Assembly (NCBI GenBank): GCA_963737015.1
Contig: CAVTQZ010000001.1
Location: 2,294,001 to 2,358,000 of the forward strand
DNA length: 64,000 bases
Origin: CAVTQZ01 sp963737015
Lineage (GTDB): Bacteria > Actinomycetota > Acidimicrobiia > Acidimicrobiales > UBA8190
Direction of reading: 5' to 3'
Shown piece by piece: positions 35,626 through 43,676 of this stretch. A program made the position numbers and the translations under genes. Position 1 is the stretch's first letter. Each line of letters opens with the position of its first letter. The notes beneath the pieces were generated by a model. The model ran no database searches and was not told where the DNA came from. It worked only from the letters and a program-made list of their open reading frames with translations.

Positions 35626-36519
35626 AGGTGACGGCCCAACTCCCAGGTGTTGACACGCTCAGCAAGGCCTCCGACCGGATCGGTCGTCGGGGTGTGGAAC
35701 TCCGCCTCGTGCAGCACAATCCTGCCCGCACTTACTCATCCGAATGCCTAGGCCCGAATGGGAGCAACACTCGTAAAGGCTCATACCGTGAGCCGGCTTC
35801 ATCGACAATCGAAGAAGCAATGTTCGATCCAAGGACCTCGACCCTGCTCAGCCTAGGCACGAGCTATTCACCGGGATTTACGCCTCTTCAGAACCCGTGT
35901 TTTGCGATGCCCAAGGGAACACAAATGGCAGCGCCTACACCCAGCTGGACCCTCTTGCTCCATTACGGTACTGCTGGCTCTGATTCGAAGACTCCAAGCT
36001 GAGGGTCGACCGCGCGACAACTCCCCCAGAACGCGCGATTCTCGAACTCAGGCCGGGTGCCCCGAAACGCCGGTTGCGGGCTGCCCTACCCGAAGTCATC
36101 CGATCACCGGCGCAGTCAGCTTAGGGAGGGCCCAATTGGCCCCCTCTGGACACCGGACTGCATCCCGGCAAATTGGCCAGGTAACAGGATGGCCGGTGAT
36201 CGATCGAAGCGGTGACATTTATTTTGGAACAGGCAAACCAACGCCGACCTCAGTACCTCTACGCTTCGCCAGAGTGGCCGACCTGCCGGTAAGGCGAGAA
36301 TCCGGAGCCGCAAGTCCCTCGGGCCTCGAAGACTGAAGGGCAGGACTTAGACCCGGCTCTCGCGCCATCGCTTAACCATCAGGAACGTGCCGCTTACGCG
36401 ATACGCGTTGAGCAAACCAGAGATCTCAGACCGCCCCATATCGCGCGGCCCGAATCGCCAGTCACGCTAGCCCCGAACATCGGCAATGGGCGATCTTCGG
36501 CGAAGGGTGAAACCCGCAC
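35626..36519. other. Long gap without a supported gene
   Basis: Between the thioesterase remnant and the DoxX gene, visibly lower in GC than the flanks. A minus-strand stretch at about 35640-35740 reads RIVLHEAEFHTPTTDPVGG and then hits a stop, which may be another decayed coding fragment. Plus-strand open frames here have no recognisable domain and uneven codon use. Confidence 0.5.
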
Positions 36520-36951
36520 CTAGCCGAGGTGCAAGCGCGATCCCTTGGAACCCCCCTCCTTCCGGATTCGACCGGACTGGAGAGCGCACCAGATGAGCGG
36601 GATTTGCAACGGGAATCGGACCCAATCAAGCAGCTTGGTCGTCAAATCGTGGCCCTGCTGAGCCGTGATCGCGTCCTGCAGATTGGCTGGCCAAATGATC
36701 ACGAGGAGCACGGCGGCAGCAATTCCGGCCCATCGGTCCCTATGCCAGAGCCCGATGGCGCAGATGATCTCGGCCACACCGCTCGCGTAGACCAGCTGGG
36801 TCGAAAACGGCAGGAAGTGGGGAACGATTGAAGTGAAAGTGGCCGGGTGGAAGATGTGGATCATGCCACTGACTGTGAATGCGGCTGCGACGATCCAGGG
36901 GATGCGGGAGCGCCAGGACACAGTTCGCGAACGACCGCTCAATGTCGTCAC
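36520..36951 (-). CDS. DoxX-family membrane protein
   Basis: 143 residues with four hydrophobic helices: PWIVAAAFTVSGMIHIFHP, TQLVYASGVAEIICAIGLW, WAGIAAAVLLVIIWPANLQD and FPLQIPLIWCAL. The pattern GMIHIFHP...VPHFLPF...SGVAEII fits DoxX-like proteins. The function is unknown; relatives associate with quinone or thiol redox proteins. GTG start at 36951. It lies about 100 bases from the DUF998 gene on the same strand. Confidence 0.78.
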   Translation of the reverse strand: MTTLSGRSRTVSWRSRIPWIVAAAFTVSGMIHIFHPATFTSIVPHFLPFSTQLVYASGVAEIICAIGLWHRDRWAGIAAAVLLVIIWPANLQDAITAQQGHDLTTKLLDWVRFPLQIPLIWCALQSGRIRKEGGSKGSRLHLG

Positions 36952-37052
36952 TGATACACCTTATGGCTGTGTTCTCCGACCACTCCGTACTGTGAAGGAC
37001 GCGGAATCGCGGATCGCCAGGGCGGGCCGGGAACGCCAGGGCGGACCGGAAC

Positions 37053-37664
37053 CTATGGCCGTGAGCCTGCGTCCTCGCCCGACACTGGCCGAGCATAAGC
37101 TCGCCGTGTGGTGACGACCACGGCCAGGGGCCACAGGGCCTCTGCTCCCGCAGCGGCGCGCTCGGCGAGTCCACGCTGACCACCGTGGACCTCCGCCGCG
37201 AACCACACCACCAGTCCTAGCAGGACGCCTGACGCCACGACGGAGGCGGAGGGCGTCAACAGCGGTGCCCTCGTTCGGAGGCGAGCGGCGCAAACAGGCC
37301 AGGTAGCAAGGGCCGTGAACGCGATAATGGCGGCGACAGTGTGGGCTAGGGAGTTCCCATGGGCGGGCTGGGGGAACGCCGCTACCATCAACGTCGCTAC
37401 CCCTCCACCGGCGAACACCATCCGACCGATTTTCCGCGCTGGTCGTAATCCCATCGAGGTGATGACGTGGCAGGCACCCAAGCCCGCCAAAGCCGAAGTC
37501 ATCACCCAACGGTCTGTGGCTCCGTTGGCGGCAAGAGCGCTTATCGTGTCGCGCACCGCGTTGTAACCCGAAGGCTGTCGTGCCTCGGCAAGCGTCAAGC
37601 CACCTGCGAGCAGCACTGGGGCGGCCCCGGCAGACACAAGAGCCCACCACGGAATGCGGTTCAC
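37053..37664 (-). CDS. DUF998-like membrane protein
   Basis: 203 residues with about six helices, among them WALVSAGAAPVLLAGGLTLA, VFAGGGVATLMVAAFPQP, AHTVAAIIAFTALATWPV and VASGVLLGLVVWFAAEV. The early YNAVRDTISALAANGATDRWVMTSAL matches the conserved segment of DUF998 proteins (typically a short polar motif after the first helix). No function is known. ATG start. It may be cotranscribed with DoxX downstream. Confidence 0.75.
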   Translation of the reverse strand: MNRIPWWALVSAGAAPVLLAGGLTLAEARQPSGYNAVRDTISALAANGATDRWVMTSALAGLGACHVITSMGLRPARKIGRMVFAGGGVATLMVAAFPQPAHGNSLAHTVAAIIAFTALATWPVCAARLRTRAPLLTPSASVVASGVLLGLVVWFAAEVHGGQRGLAERAAAGAEALWPLAVVVTTRRAYARPVSGEDAGSRP

Positions 37665-37986
37665 CTTTGAATCCTAAGGTGCCTGTGACGAGTGTCCCTT
37701 AATCACCGACCGGGCGAGGAGCGTGCGGAATCCTCAATCGCCGGTTTGGAGTGCATTTAGCGCGGCGCCATCCGCAAATCATGATCCTGGAGTGATACAG
37801 CCCGGGCGCGGTGGACACGGAGGGCCCGGATCCCGCACTGCATCCGGTGTACTAGTTACCCTGACCTGAGCCACTACTCGCTGGAAATGTCCGGTGCCGG
37901 AGATACGCGAGCAGGGTGTGCCAGGTCGGTGGTGACCGGCATGCTCGCCGCCGCACGCACCTACTTGAGCCCGAGATCCGTCGGGG
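37665..37986. other. Intergenic gap with two motif copies
   Basis: 322 bases between two minus-strand genes. Degenerate copies of the island motif lie at 37738-37756 (14 of the first 16 positions match) and 37783-37798 (the 3' half, GAGTGATAC exact). Nothing else was recognised. Confidence 0.4.
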
Positions 37987-38445
37987 TTAGGCCTCCGTCC
38001 TTGCGTACTGCTGCAGATTCGCAAGGGTTGCTTCCATGGTTCCCCGATTGTGCCGAGCCCTGTCGGGAACACCCATGACCGCGTTGAGTCGGACCATCCA
38101 CGACGGCCGCTTGTCACTCCACAACTCCCTGACCCGGCAACCGCTAGCTTCTGGGCTGAACTCGTAGGTCCACTCCGCTATGGGGACACGACCAAAGTCG
38201 ACATCGAAGGTGAAACGTCGACCACGTTCGGCTGCTGTCACCGTGCAAGTTGTGGTCCAACGTCGCCAGCCAAATCGGTTGCTGCCTCGGAACTTGGCAC
38301 CGACCGCTGGTCCCGTTGCAGAACCGATCCATCGGCATGAGGTGATCTCTGGGCTCCAGCGACCCATGTTCGTCACGTCTGCCAGGAGGTCGTAAGCAGC
38401 CTCGGGAGATGCGGAAATGGTTGCCTCGACGGTCACCTCGGTCAT
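37987..38445 (-). CDS. SRPBCC/polyketide-cyclase-like protein
   Basis: 152 residues: MTEVTVEATISASPEAAYDL followed by LADVTNMGRWSPEITSCRW, the helix-grip start of the START/Bet v1-like SRPBCC fold, then a beta strand series with TTCTVTAAERGRRFTFDVDF and a long C-terminal helix (RARHNRGTMEATLANLQQYA). These proteins bind hydrophobic ligands or cyclise polyketides; the ligand cannot be inferred. ATG start. The long upstream gap may hold a promoter. Confidence 0.85.
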   Translation of the reverse strand: MTEVTVEATISASPEAAYDLLADVTNMGRWSPEITSCRWIGSATGPAVGAKFRGSNRFGWRRWTTTCTVTAAERGRRFTFDVDFGRVPIAEWTYEFSPEASGCRVRELWSDKRPSWMVRLNAVMGVPDRARHNRGTMEATLANLQQYARTEA

Positions 38446-38884
38446 GGCCCTAGCTTTTCAGCTGCCGCACCGGCCTGCTGGCAGCCGGGGAATGCCAGGG
38501 TTGCCTCTGGCATGCTGGGTCGCTCGGTATCACGCTGAAATGTATCCATCTGGACCGTGCGAGATATGCCTGATTCGTTAGATCACCCCGAGAGGACGCG
38601 ACTAAGAAGGCACGAGACCACCGATAACGCGGTGGCAGCCATTGCGACGGTGGAGTGATCCGCATCTCCATTAACCATTCGATGACATGACGGGAGGGTC
38701 GCCGTCCTGGATGGAAAACCTGGCTTGCGAAAATCGACCTTGACGCCTGAGCACCCAAGTTTTTGGGGAATTTTCCGCATTTATATGCACCTCAAGACGG
38801 AACTCGATGTGATTCGCTCGATGTCAGCGGGTAAAAGACTTTGGCTAAGCGGAGTATCGCCGGTCAATTTGCAGGGAGAAACCA
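38446..38884. other. Divergent intergenic region
   Basis: 439 bases between the SRPBCC gene (minus) and the lipoprotein gene (plus). A weak copy of the island motif is at about 38643-38660. A GGGAG box at 38874-38878 serves the lipoprotein. No RNA element was recognised; the right half is comparatively AT-rich. Confidence 0.4.
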
Positions 38885-39754
38885 ATGAACAGTTGGCCTC
38901 GAGTGGGATTGATTAGTGCCAGCACTTTCCTTTTGATCACGGCAGCGGCGTGTGGGACGAACTCCAGTAATGCAGCCAGGCCTCAACAGGCCGTCGAGAC
39001 CGCTTATACCAGCACCATGAACGCGAAGACAGCGCAGTTCAATCTCAAAGTGGATCTCCAAGCCAGCTCTACCAGTGGCTCCAAAGAGAGCACCGCCATC
39101 ACAGGTTCGGGTGCGGTCGACTTCTCGACTAGTGACTTCGAGATGACTGTCAACGCTCCCACCGGCGGGGCCACCAAGATCATCGAGTCAAACGGGATCC
39201 TCTACGTACAAGTTCCCCCAGCGGCAGAATCACAGATACCGGGAGGAAAGCCCTGGGCTTCCATAAACTTGAATGAGATCGACGAAAGCAAGCTCGGCAA
39301 ATCCTTTTCGCAGCTCGCCTCAGCGGATGCTGACAGCCCCGCCCAAGCGCTCCAAGATCTCGGGTCCGTATCGAACCAAGTAACTCGCTTCGGCACTTCC
39401 ACTATCGGAGGCATGGTCACCACCGAGTACCGCGCCCAGGTCGACCTCAATAAAGTCGCTAGCAAAGTAGAAGCCAAGGACGGCCAAAAAGCCGCACAGA
39501 AGATTCAGAATGAAGAAAAGGCGCTCGGAACGAACTCGATACCGGTCGAGGTGTGGGTCGACTCCACGAACTTAGTCCGCCAATTTCAGGCTCGCCTTCC
39601 CCTCCCACCGGCCTCCAGCGGAGCCACAAATGGAAAAGGGCAAGAGACACTGACCATGACACTGTCCGACTTTGGTGCCGCAGTCGACGTAACGCCTCCG
39701 CCTTCCGGCGAGGTGGCCGACATCACCTCGCAGGTCATGTCGGAATCTTCATAG
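38885..39754 (+). CDS. LppX/LprG-like lipoprotein
   Basis: 289 residues. A signal of the lipoprotein type ends LLITAAACGTN, with Cys23 as the lipid-modified residue after a slightly unusual AAA. The mature part (ATFNLKVDLQAS-type strands, GAVDFSTSDFEM, GILYVQVPP, PVEVWVDSTNLVRQFQ, TMTLSDFGAAVDVTPP) follows the mycobacterial LppX/LprAFG fold that carries lipids across the periplasm. ATG start with GGGAG six bases upstream. Base composition is less GC-rich than neighbours at 20-30 kb, in line with an accessory origin. Confidence 0.83.
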   Translation: MNSWPRVGLISASTFLLITAAACGTNSSNAARPQQAVETAYTSTMNAKTAQFNLKVDLQASSTSGSKESTAITGSGAVDFSTSDFEMTVNAPTGGATKIIESNGILYVQVPPAAESQIPGGKPWASINLNEIDESKLGKSFSQLASADADSPAQALQDLGSVSNQVTRFGTSTIGGMVTTEYRAQVDLNKVASKVEAKDGQKAAQKIQNEEKALGTNSIPVEVWVDSTNLVRQFQARLPLPPASSGATNGKGQETLTMTLSDFGAAVDVTPPPSGEVADITSQVMSESS

Positions 39755-40161
39755 CAAACCCGCTCTTATTCAGCAGGGAGACGGCGGTACCTGTCCGCAT
39801 CCCAGAACGCTCGGTCTAGTGCTTGATTGCAGGTAGCGCCTATCGCCGGATTCGAGCGATACAGATCGGCCCGACTCCGCGGGACCGGCACCCTGTATCC
39901 GGCAATCAGTTCGCCCGCCGCGCCTCGAACCGTTGTGTACCCAGGCGGGCGCAGTTTATTTCGTCGGAGACATCTTGCCACTGCGGGCGCAATACTGCGG
40001 GCCAAGGTGTATGGTCACTGCGACGGCCCTTCGAGGTGCCGAAACATCCGCCAAGCAGCCACGGACACGCTGCGGGTGCCTTGTGTCCCCTCCTCGTCTG
40101 GACTGACTGCCAATGAGGAGACCGCCGGTTAATCCGACGGACACGACATAGGAGGTTTGGC
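39755..40161. other. Intergenic region with the best motif copy
   Basis: 407 bases without a supported gene. It contains the 20-bp motif at 39843-39862 inside a larger imperfect hairpin (39845-39903), and an AGGAGG box just before 40162. A minus-strand open frame at 39766-40005 has no recognisable domain. Confidence 0.45.
39843..39862 (+). repeat. Island motif copy (TCGCCGGATTCGAGCGATAC)
   Basis: Differs at one base from the copy at 42776-42795. It forms the left arm of an imperfect stem: GCCGG at 39845 pairs with CCGGC at 39899, ATACAG at 39859 with CTGTAT at 39893, and CCCG at 39870 with CGGG at 39880. Confidence 0.5.
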
Positions 40162-40410
40162 ATGTATGTAGGCGTTATCCACCACATTTCGGATCCCGCA
40201 GGATTTCAAAACGCCGAGGACAAGGCGTTGGAGGAAGGATTACCTGCGCACGTTCAGTTGCCTATCCACGCCGCTACACCCGACCACACAACGGGTATCT
40301 GCATCTGGCAGGGCGACTCTGTCGACGCAGTACGCGAACTCGTGGAGAATGTCGTCGGTCCGTTCAGCACGAACGAATACCTTGAGCTTGAGGTCCAAGG
40401 CCTGCCATAG
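40162..40410 (+). CDS. Small conserved protein, dimeric alpha/beta-barrel-like
   Basis: 82 residues: MYVGVIHHISDPAGFQ, then LPAHVQLPIHAATPDHTTGICIWQGDSVDAVRELVE and a C-terminal SSNEYFEV-like FSTNEYLELEVQG. It resembles small actinobacterial DUF4242-style ferredoxin-like proteins. Function unknown. A perfect AGGAGG six bases before the ATG makes this one of the best translation signals in the window. It stands alone. Confidence 0.75.
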   Translation: MYVGVIHHISDPAGFQNAEDKALEEGLPAHVQLPIHAATPDHTTGICIWQGDSVDAVRELVENVVGPFSTNEYLELEVQGLP

Positions 40411-40679
40411 CCGACGTTAGCGAACATGATGCTGGCCACCCGCGAAGTGCCGGTTGCGCCCGGTCTAGTGGAGTCAATCGGAGACCCAGCCCGCCCCATA
40501 ACACTCACGGCGAACCCGTGGTCATGGTGTCCTCGAACGCCGGCGCCGGGGCGATTCCTTCGCCGGCGTACTGAAATCACGATTCAGTAGAGGTACACGA
40601 TGGTTCGTCCTGAGACCGATGTCCCCAATCCGGTAGCCGGCGATATGCGGTACGGCCACGACATATCTTTTAAGGACAG

Positions 40680-40943
40680 ATGTGGCTGTTAGCGACGCTG
40701 TTCAGAATGGTGGCGGAGCGGTGGAGGCGAAGGCATCCACTACGGCCGAGCGATGAGCCACGGGATGCGGTCGCCGCTGCCAACCTGAGTCGCTCTGCTG
40801 GGATGAGTCGGCTCGGTGGAATCCCAATGGGCTGGTACCCCGCATACGAAGATGACAACACCCGCCGATATTGGGATGGCTCAGCGTTTACCCTGACTGA
40901 GCAATGGGACGGGAGCGCCTGGAGGAGAGTGGATTCGCACTAG
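40680..40943 (+). CDS. Small DUF2510-domain protein
   Basis: 87 residues; the C-terminal part GGIPMGWYPAYEDDNTRRYW followed by DGSAFTLTEQWDGSAW is a DUF2510 motif (GWYPDPxxxxxxRYWDGxxWT), common as a short module in actinobacterial membrane and envelope proteins. Here no membrane helix is present. The start is uncertain: ATG at 40680, 40709-frame alternatives or the ATG at 40803 just before the domain. Possibly a fragment of a longer protein. Confidence 0.55.
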   Translation: MWLLATLFRMVAERWRRRHPLRPSDEPRDAVAAANLSRSAGMSRLGGIPMGWYPAYEDDNTRRYWDGSAFTLTEQWDGSAWRRVDSH

Positions 40944-40997
40944 CGAGCGAACCGGCTCATATTCCGCGGCGACCATTCCCGCAGAGATAATGAGGTC

Positions 40998-41561
40998 GTG
41001 AACGAGAACCACAGGGTATGCGGCAGCGACGAATGGCGAGCGTACGTCCGCGAGGAAGTCCTTCCATGGGCTCTAGGCAATCAGGATCTCGGCGACGACG
41101 TCCTTGAGGTCGGGCCTGGGTATGGAGCGACCACCGACGTGCTGCGTGAGCGGGCGGCACGCCTAACGGCAGTGGAGATCGACCCAGAATTGGTAGCGCT
41201 GCTTAGAGAACGATTTACCGGTTCTAAGGGAGTCGAGATCGTTGAGGGCGATGCCACCCGACTCGAGTTTCCAGATGGTCGGTTCAGTGGAGCTGCCTCC
41301 TTCACAATGCTGCACCACGTTCCGACATCGGAACTCCAGGACCGCCTATTCGCAGAGGTCGCTCGGGTTCTACGGCCCGCCAGCGCCTTCGCCGTCGGGG
41401 ACTCGCTGGCGACACCGGAACGTGAAGCCGGACATGTCGGCGACACATACAACCCTGTTGATCCGACGACTGTTGCGGCACGCCTGCACAAAGCTGGGTT
41501 CGCTCTTGCGGAAGTCAGGATCGGTGACTACGGCTGGACGTCAATTGCCGTCAAGCCTTGA
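40998..41561 (+). CDS. SAM-dependent methyltransferase (class I)
   Basis: 187 residues with motif I VLEVGPGYGATTDVL, acidic motif II TAVEIDPELVALL, VEIVEGDATRLEFPDGRFSG and motif IV-like SFTMLHHVPTSELQDRL. This is a complete Rossmann-type methyltransferase of the Methyltransf_11/25 group. The substrate is unknown. GTG start at 40998; 54 bases after the DUF2510 gene. Confidence 0.88.
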   Translation: MNENHRVCGSDEWRAYVREEVLPWALGNQDLGDDVLEVGPGYGATTDVLRERAARLTAVEIDPELVALLRERFTGSKGVEIVEGDATRLEFPDGRFSGAASFTMLHHVPTSELQDRLFAEVARVLRPASAFAVGDSLATPEREAGHVGDTYNPVDPTTVAARLHKAGFALAEVRIGDYGWTSIAVKP

Positions 41562-41775
41562 CATCGCGGAAAAGGGCCGTCATACCCGGCCCGATCCGGC
41601 GTAACCAAGACCCCTCCCGGCTCATGTCCCAGAATGTCGGAGCAGGACGTCGGACCGGGGAGCGCCCCGAACGCCGGCACGGGCCCCCGCCACGCTTTGC
41701 CGGAGGCGTAGCGGGTCCCGCTCTCCGACGACATTCGGTCATTCGATTCGTACCGGAGAATGGAGGGAGCGCGAC

Positions 41776-42456
41776 CTATTCGATGAGGTCTACCTCCGCC
41801 GGGCCGAACACCACGAGATGATCAATCACCGTCGCCGGGTCTCCCTCCCAATTCAGCCCCGCCAGCTGAGCGAGGCTGCGTCGCCCGAGCCGCAGTCGAA
41901 GGAACTCGAACGGTGTGGTCCTCAACCGCAGCACCTCCGAACCCTCCGACTCAGCCGTGTGGCCGCACTCGAATTCCGTTCCGTTCATCTCGACGACCAG
42001 GCGTGCGGGAGGATCTAGCCAGCCGGCGAGCGTCTCGGCACCTAGCCGCACCACCTCATTGTCGCGACCGGCGGTGCTGCCGAGAGCACCTTGTATGTCG
42101 TGCTCATGGGACACCACGTCGAGGACCGCCGGCCAGACATTGAATCCAGAAACCACCGTCTCGAACTCCGGTGAGAGCGAAGACCACTCTTCCAGCAGGA
42201 CCGGAGTCGGGCGGTCGCGATGAAGAGCGACTTGGGCGGTGGTCTGCTCGTCGCTCGGCGGCCCTGTCAACCGACCGGCCAGAGCATCTTCTGCCGTCTG
42301 GCGCATGTGGGCTACAACGTCATGAACCGACCACCCAGGGCAGGCCGGCACTGGTGTGGCGACCTCGTCGTCGCTCAACCGTTCCACGACCTGACTCACG
42401 CGCTCCCGGCCCTGGCGGTACAGCTGAGCCAGATCCGCGTCCGGCAGGCTGGTCAC
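41776..42456 (-). CDS. Maleylpyruvate isomerase-like (MDMPI/DinB) protein
   Basis: 226 residues. LSDDEVATPVPACPGWSVHDVVAHM contains the conserved CPGW and the first metal-binding histidine; DVVSHEHDIQGALG supplies the H-x-x-x-D/H pair typical of mycothiol-dependent maleylpyruvate isomerase domains, and the C-terminal MDMPI_C-like part follows. Many such proteins are mycothiol S-transferases for xenobiotics. The GTG at 42456 begins the family sequence; the open frame to 42594 is ignored. Confidence 0.82.
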   Translation of the reverse strand: MTSLPDADLAQLYRQGRERVSQVVERLSDDEVATPVPACPGWSVHDVVAHMRQTAEDALAGRLTGPPSDEQTTAQVALHRDRPTPVLLEEWSSLSPEFETVVSGFNVWPAVLDVVSHEHDIQGALGSTAGRDNEVVRLGAETLAGWLDPPARLVVEMNGTEFECGHTAESEGSEVLRLRTTPFEFLRLRLGRRSLAQLAGLNWEGDPATVIDHLVVFGPAEVDLIE

Positions 42457-42809
42457 AGCCTTGAGCCTACGCAGGCTCGAGGCCCGAAAGCCCGTTCTCG
42501 GCGGGACTGTCTGCGGAGCCTTGCCTAAACCCGGTGCAGGCCGTCCATCACGCCGGCCATCGACGCCGAGGATGATCGGATGCGAAACGTCCACACCTTG
42601 AAATGACTCAATCAGGCGATCGACATCCCAGGCATCGAATCCCAGTCACACCGGGCCAGAGGTGATACTGCTTGCGCACACAGCAAGTTTTACCCGGGTG
42701 CGACCTTGAAGTTTGACCGGCCTGTTAGGTGTCCCGATAACCCTATGCAATGCCGAGCTATTCCATATCCCCCATTCGCCGGATTCGAGTGATACCGGAT
42801 GGAGGCCAG
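42457..42809. other. Divergent intergenic region
   Basis: 353 bases between the maleylpyruvate-isomerase-like and acetyltransferase genes. It carries the second clear copy of the island motif (42776-42795) immediately upstream of the acetyltransferase, and a GGAGG box at 42801. A GTTAGGT at 42723 was considered as an integron core site but has no partner. Confidence 0.4.
42776..42795 (+). repeat. Island motif copy (TCGCCGGATTCGAGTGATAC)
   Basis: 19 of 20 bases identical to 39843-39862. It lies 15 bases before the chosen acetyltransferase start and could be read through if the longer frame from 42750 is used. Confidence 0.5.
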
Positions 42810-43295
42810 GTGCGGCACAATCGAGACATCGTTTCAGTGATTACCGTCGAACCGTTCGCACCGTCCGAACTTGACCTATGGCTCCAGGAGACGCTTGCCC
42901 GTTACATAGATGAGAGAATTTCTGCCGGCGACTCGCTCGCCGGGGCCCAAGCCAATGCCAATGCTTCCGTCGAGCGCTTTTTTCCGAACGGATCGCCGGC
43001 TTCCGGTCAAGTCATCGGGCGCTTGGTTTCGTCGAGGCAACGCATCGGCCACCTGTGGACCGGCCCCGCTGCGGACGACTCCGAAAGATGGTGGGTGTGG
43101 GACGTCTTGATCTACGAGGAGTTCCGTGGTCGGGGCTACGGGCGTCAGGCAATGCTGCTCGCTGAAGGACTCGCTCGGACGAACGGCGCCTCGACGATCG
43201 GGCTGAACGTCTTTGGGCACAACAACGTGGCGCGCAGTCTGTACTCCGCGCTCGGCTACCAGGAGACGTCAGTCCAGATGCGAAAGGCTCTCTAA
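42810..43295 (+). CDS. GNAT-family N-acetyltransferase
   Basis: About 161 residues. WVWDVLIYEEFRGRGYGRQAMLLAEGLAR contains the acetyl-CoA pyrophosphate loop (RGRGYG), followed by IGLNVFGHNNVARSLYSALGYQETSVQM, the standard C-terminal motif B. It transfers an acetyl group to an unknown amine. Starts at 42750 (ATG), 42810 (GTG after GGAGG) and 42837 (GTG just before ITVEPF) are possible; 42810 is chosen for its ribosome-binding site. Confidence 0.88.
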   Translation: MRHNRDIVSVITVEPFAPSELDLWLQETLARYIDERISAGDSLAGAQANANASVERFFPNGSPASGQVIGRLVSSRQRIGHLWTGPAADDSERWWVWDVLIYEEFRGRGYGRQAMLLAEGLARTNGASTIGLNVFGHNNVARSLYSALGYQETSVQMRKAL

Positions 43296-43328
43296 GTGCG
43301 TGTCTAGCTAAGTCACGGATATCCCGGA

Positions 43329-43345
43329 TCGCCGGCTGGGGTGAG
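43329..43345 (+). repeat. Degenerate copy of the island motif
   Basis: TCGCCGGCTGGGGTGAG matches the motif at the first seven bases and again at the GTGA part. It lies between the convergent acetyltransferase and Smr genes and is the last copy found to the right. Confidence 0.3.
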
Positions 43346-43356
43346 CTGTTCATCGT

Positions 43357-43611
43357 CTATTTCGGTCGAAAGTGGACAAAGACGCGTCCGAAATTCTGCG
43401 AGTCCTTCTCGACCCGGTCGTAGAGGGCCTTGACTTCCTTCTGGTCAAGAAATCGCAGTACGCGCTTCTTTAGCTGGCCGCTTCCTTTGCCGGGGATGAT
43501 CTCCACCAATCGAGCCTTCTTCTCGATCGCCTCGTCGATAATGGCTCGGAGAGCACGATCAATATCGTCACCGCAGTTGTAGATCTCGTGTAGATCCAGC
43601 TTGAGCTTCAC
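43357..43611 (-). CDS. Smr-domain protein
   Basis: 84 residues: KLKLDLHEIYNCGDDIDRAL, then KKARLVEIIPGKGSGQLKKRVLRFLDQ and GRVFVHFRP. The LDLHE and HGKGSG-type (here PGKGSG) motifs define the Smr nuclease/DNA-binding domain also found at the end of MutS2. Stand-alone Smr proteins nick DNA or act on stalled ribosomes. GTG at 43611 is chosen over the upstream frame to 43698. It is downstream of the MFS gene on the same strand. Confidence 0.83.
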   Translation of the reverse strand: MKLKLDLHEIYNCGDDIDRALRAIIDEAIEKKARLVEIIPGKGSGQLKKRVLRFLDQKEVKALYDRVEKDSQNFGRVFVHFRPK

Positions 43612-43676
43612 GACAGACCGTCTCTGATCCTCAGAGGTCGCCAGAAGAAGGGCTCTCGGTGCGCCTTCCCGGGATT

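Noticed and set aside
35319..36002. 227-codon plus-strand open frame
   Set aside because: No domain, uneven codon use, and it overlaps the recognisable thioesterase remnant on the other strand.
39766..40005. 79-codon minus-strand open frame
   Set aside because: No match to a family I recognise and it overlaps the motif hairpin; not enough to call a gene.
41528..41742. Short minus-strand frames between the methyltransferase and isomerase-like genes
   Set aside because: Short, overlapping, no domain and no ribosome-binding site.
42720..42760. GTTAGGT as an integron attC core site
   Set aside because: No RYYYAAC partner at the right distance, no integrase, and genes lie in both orientations.
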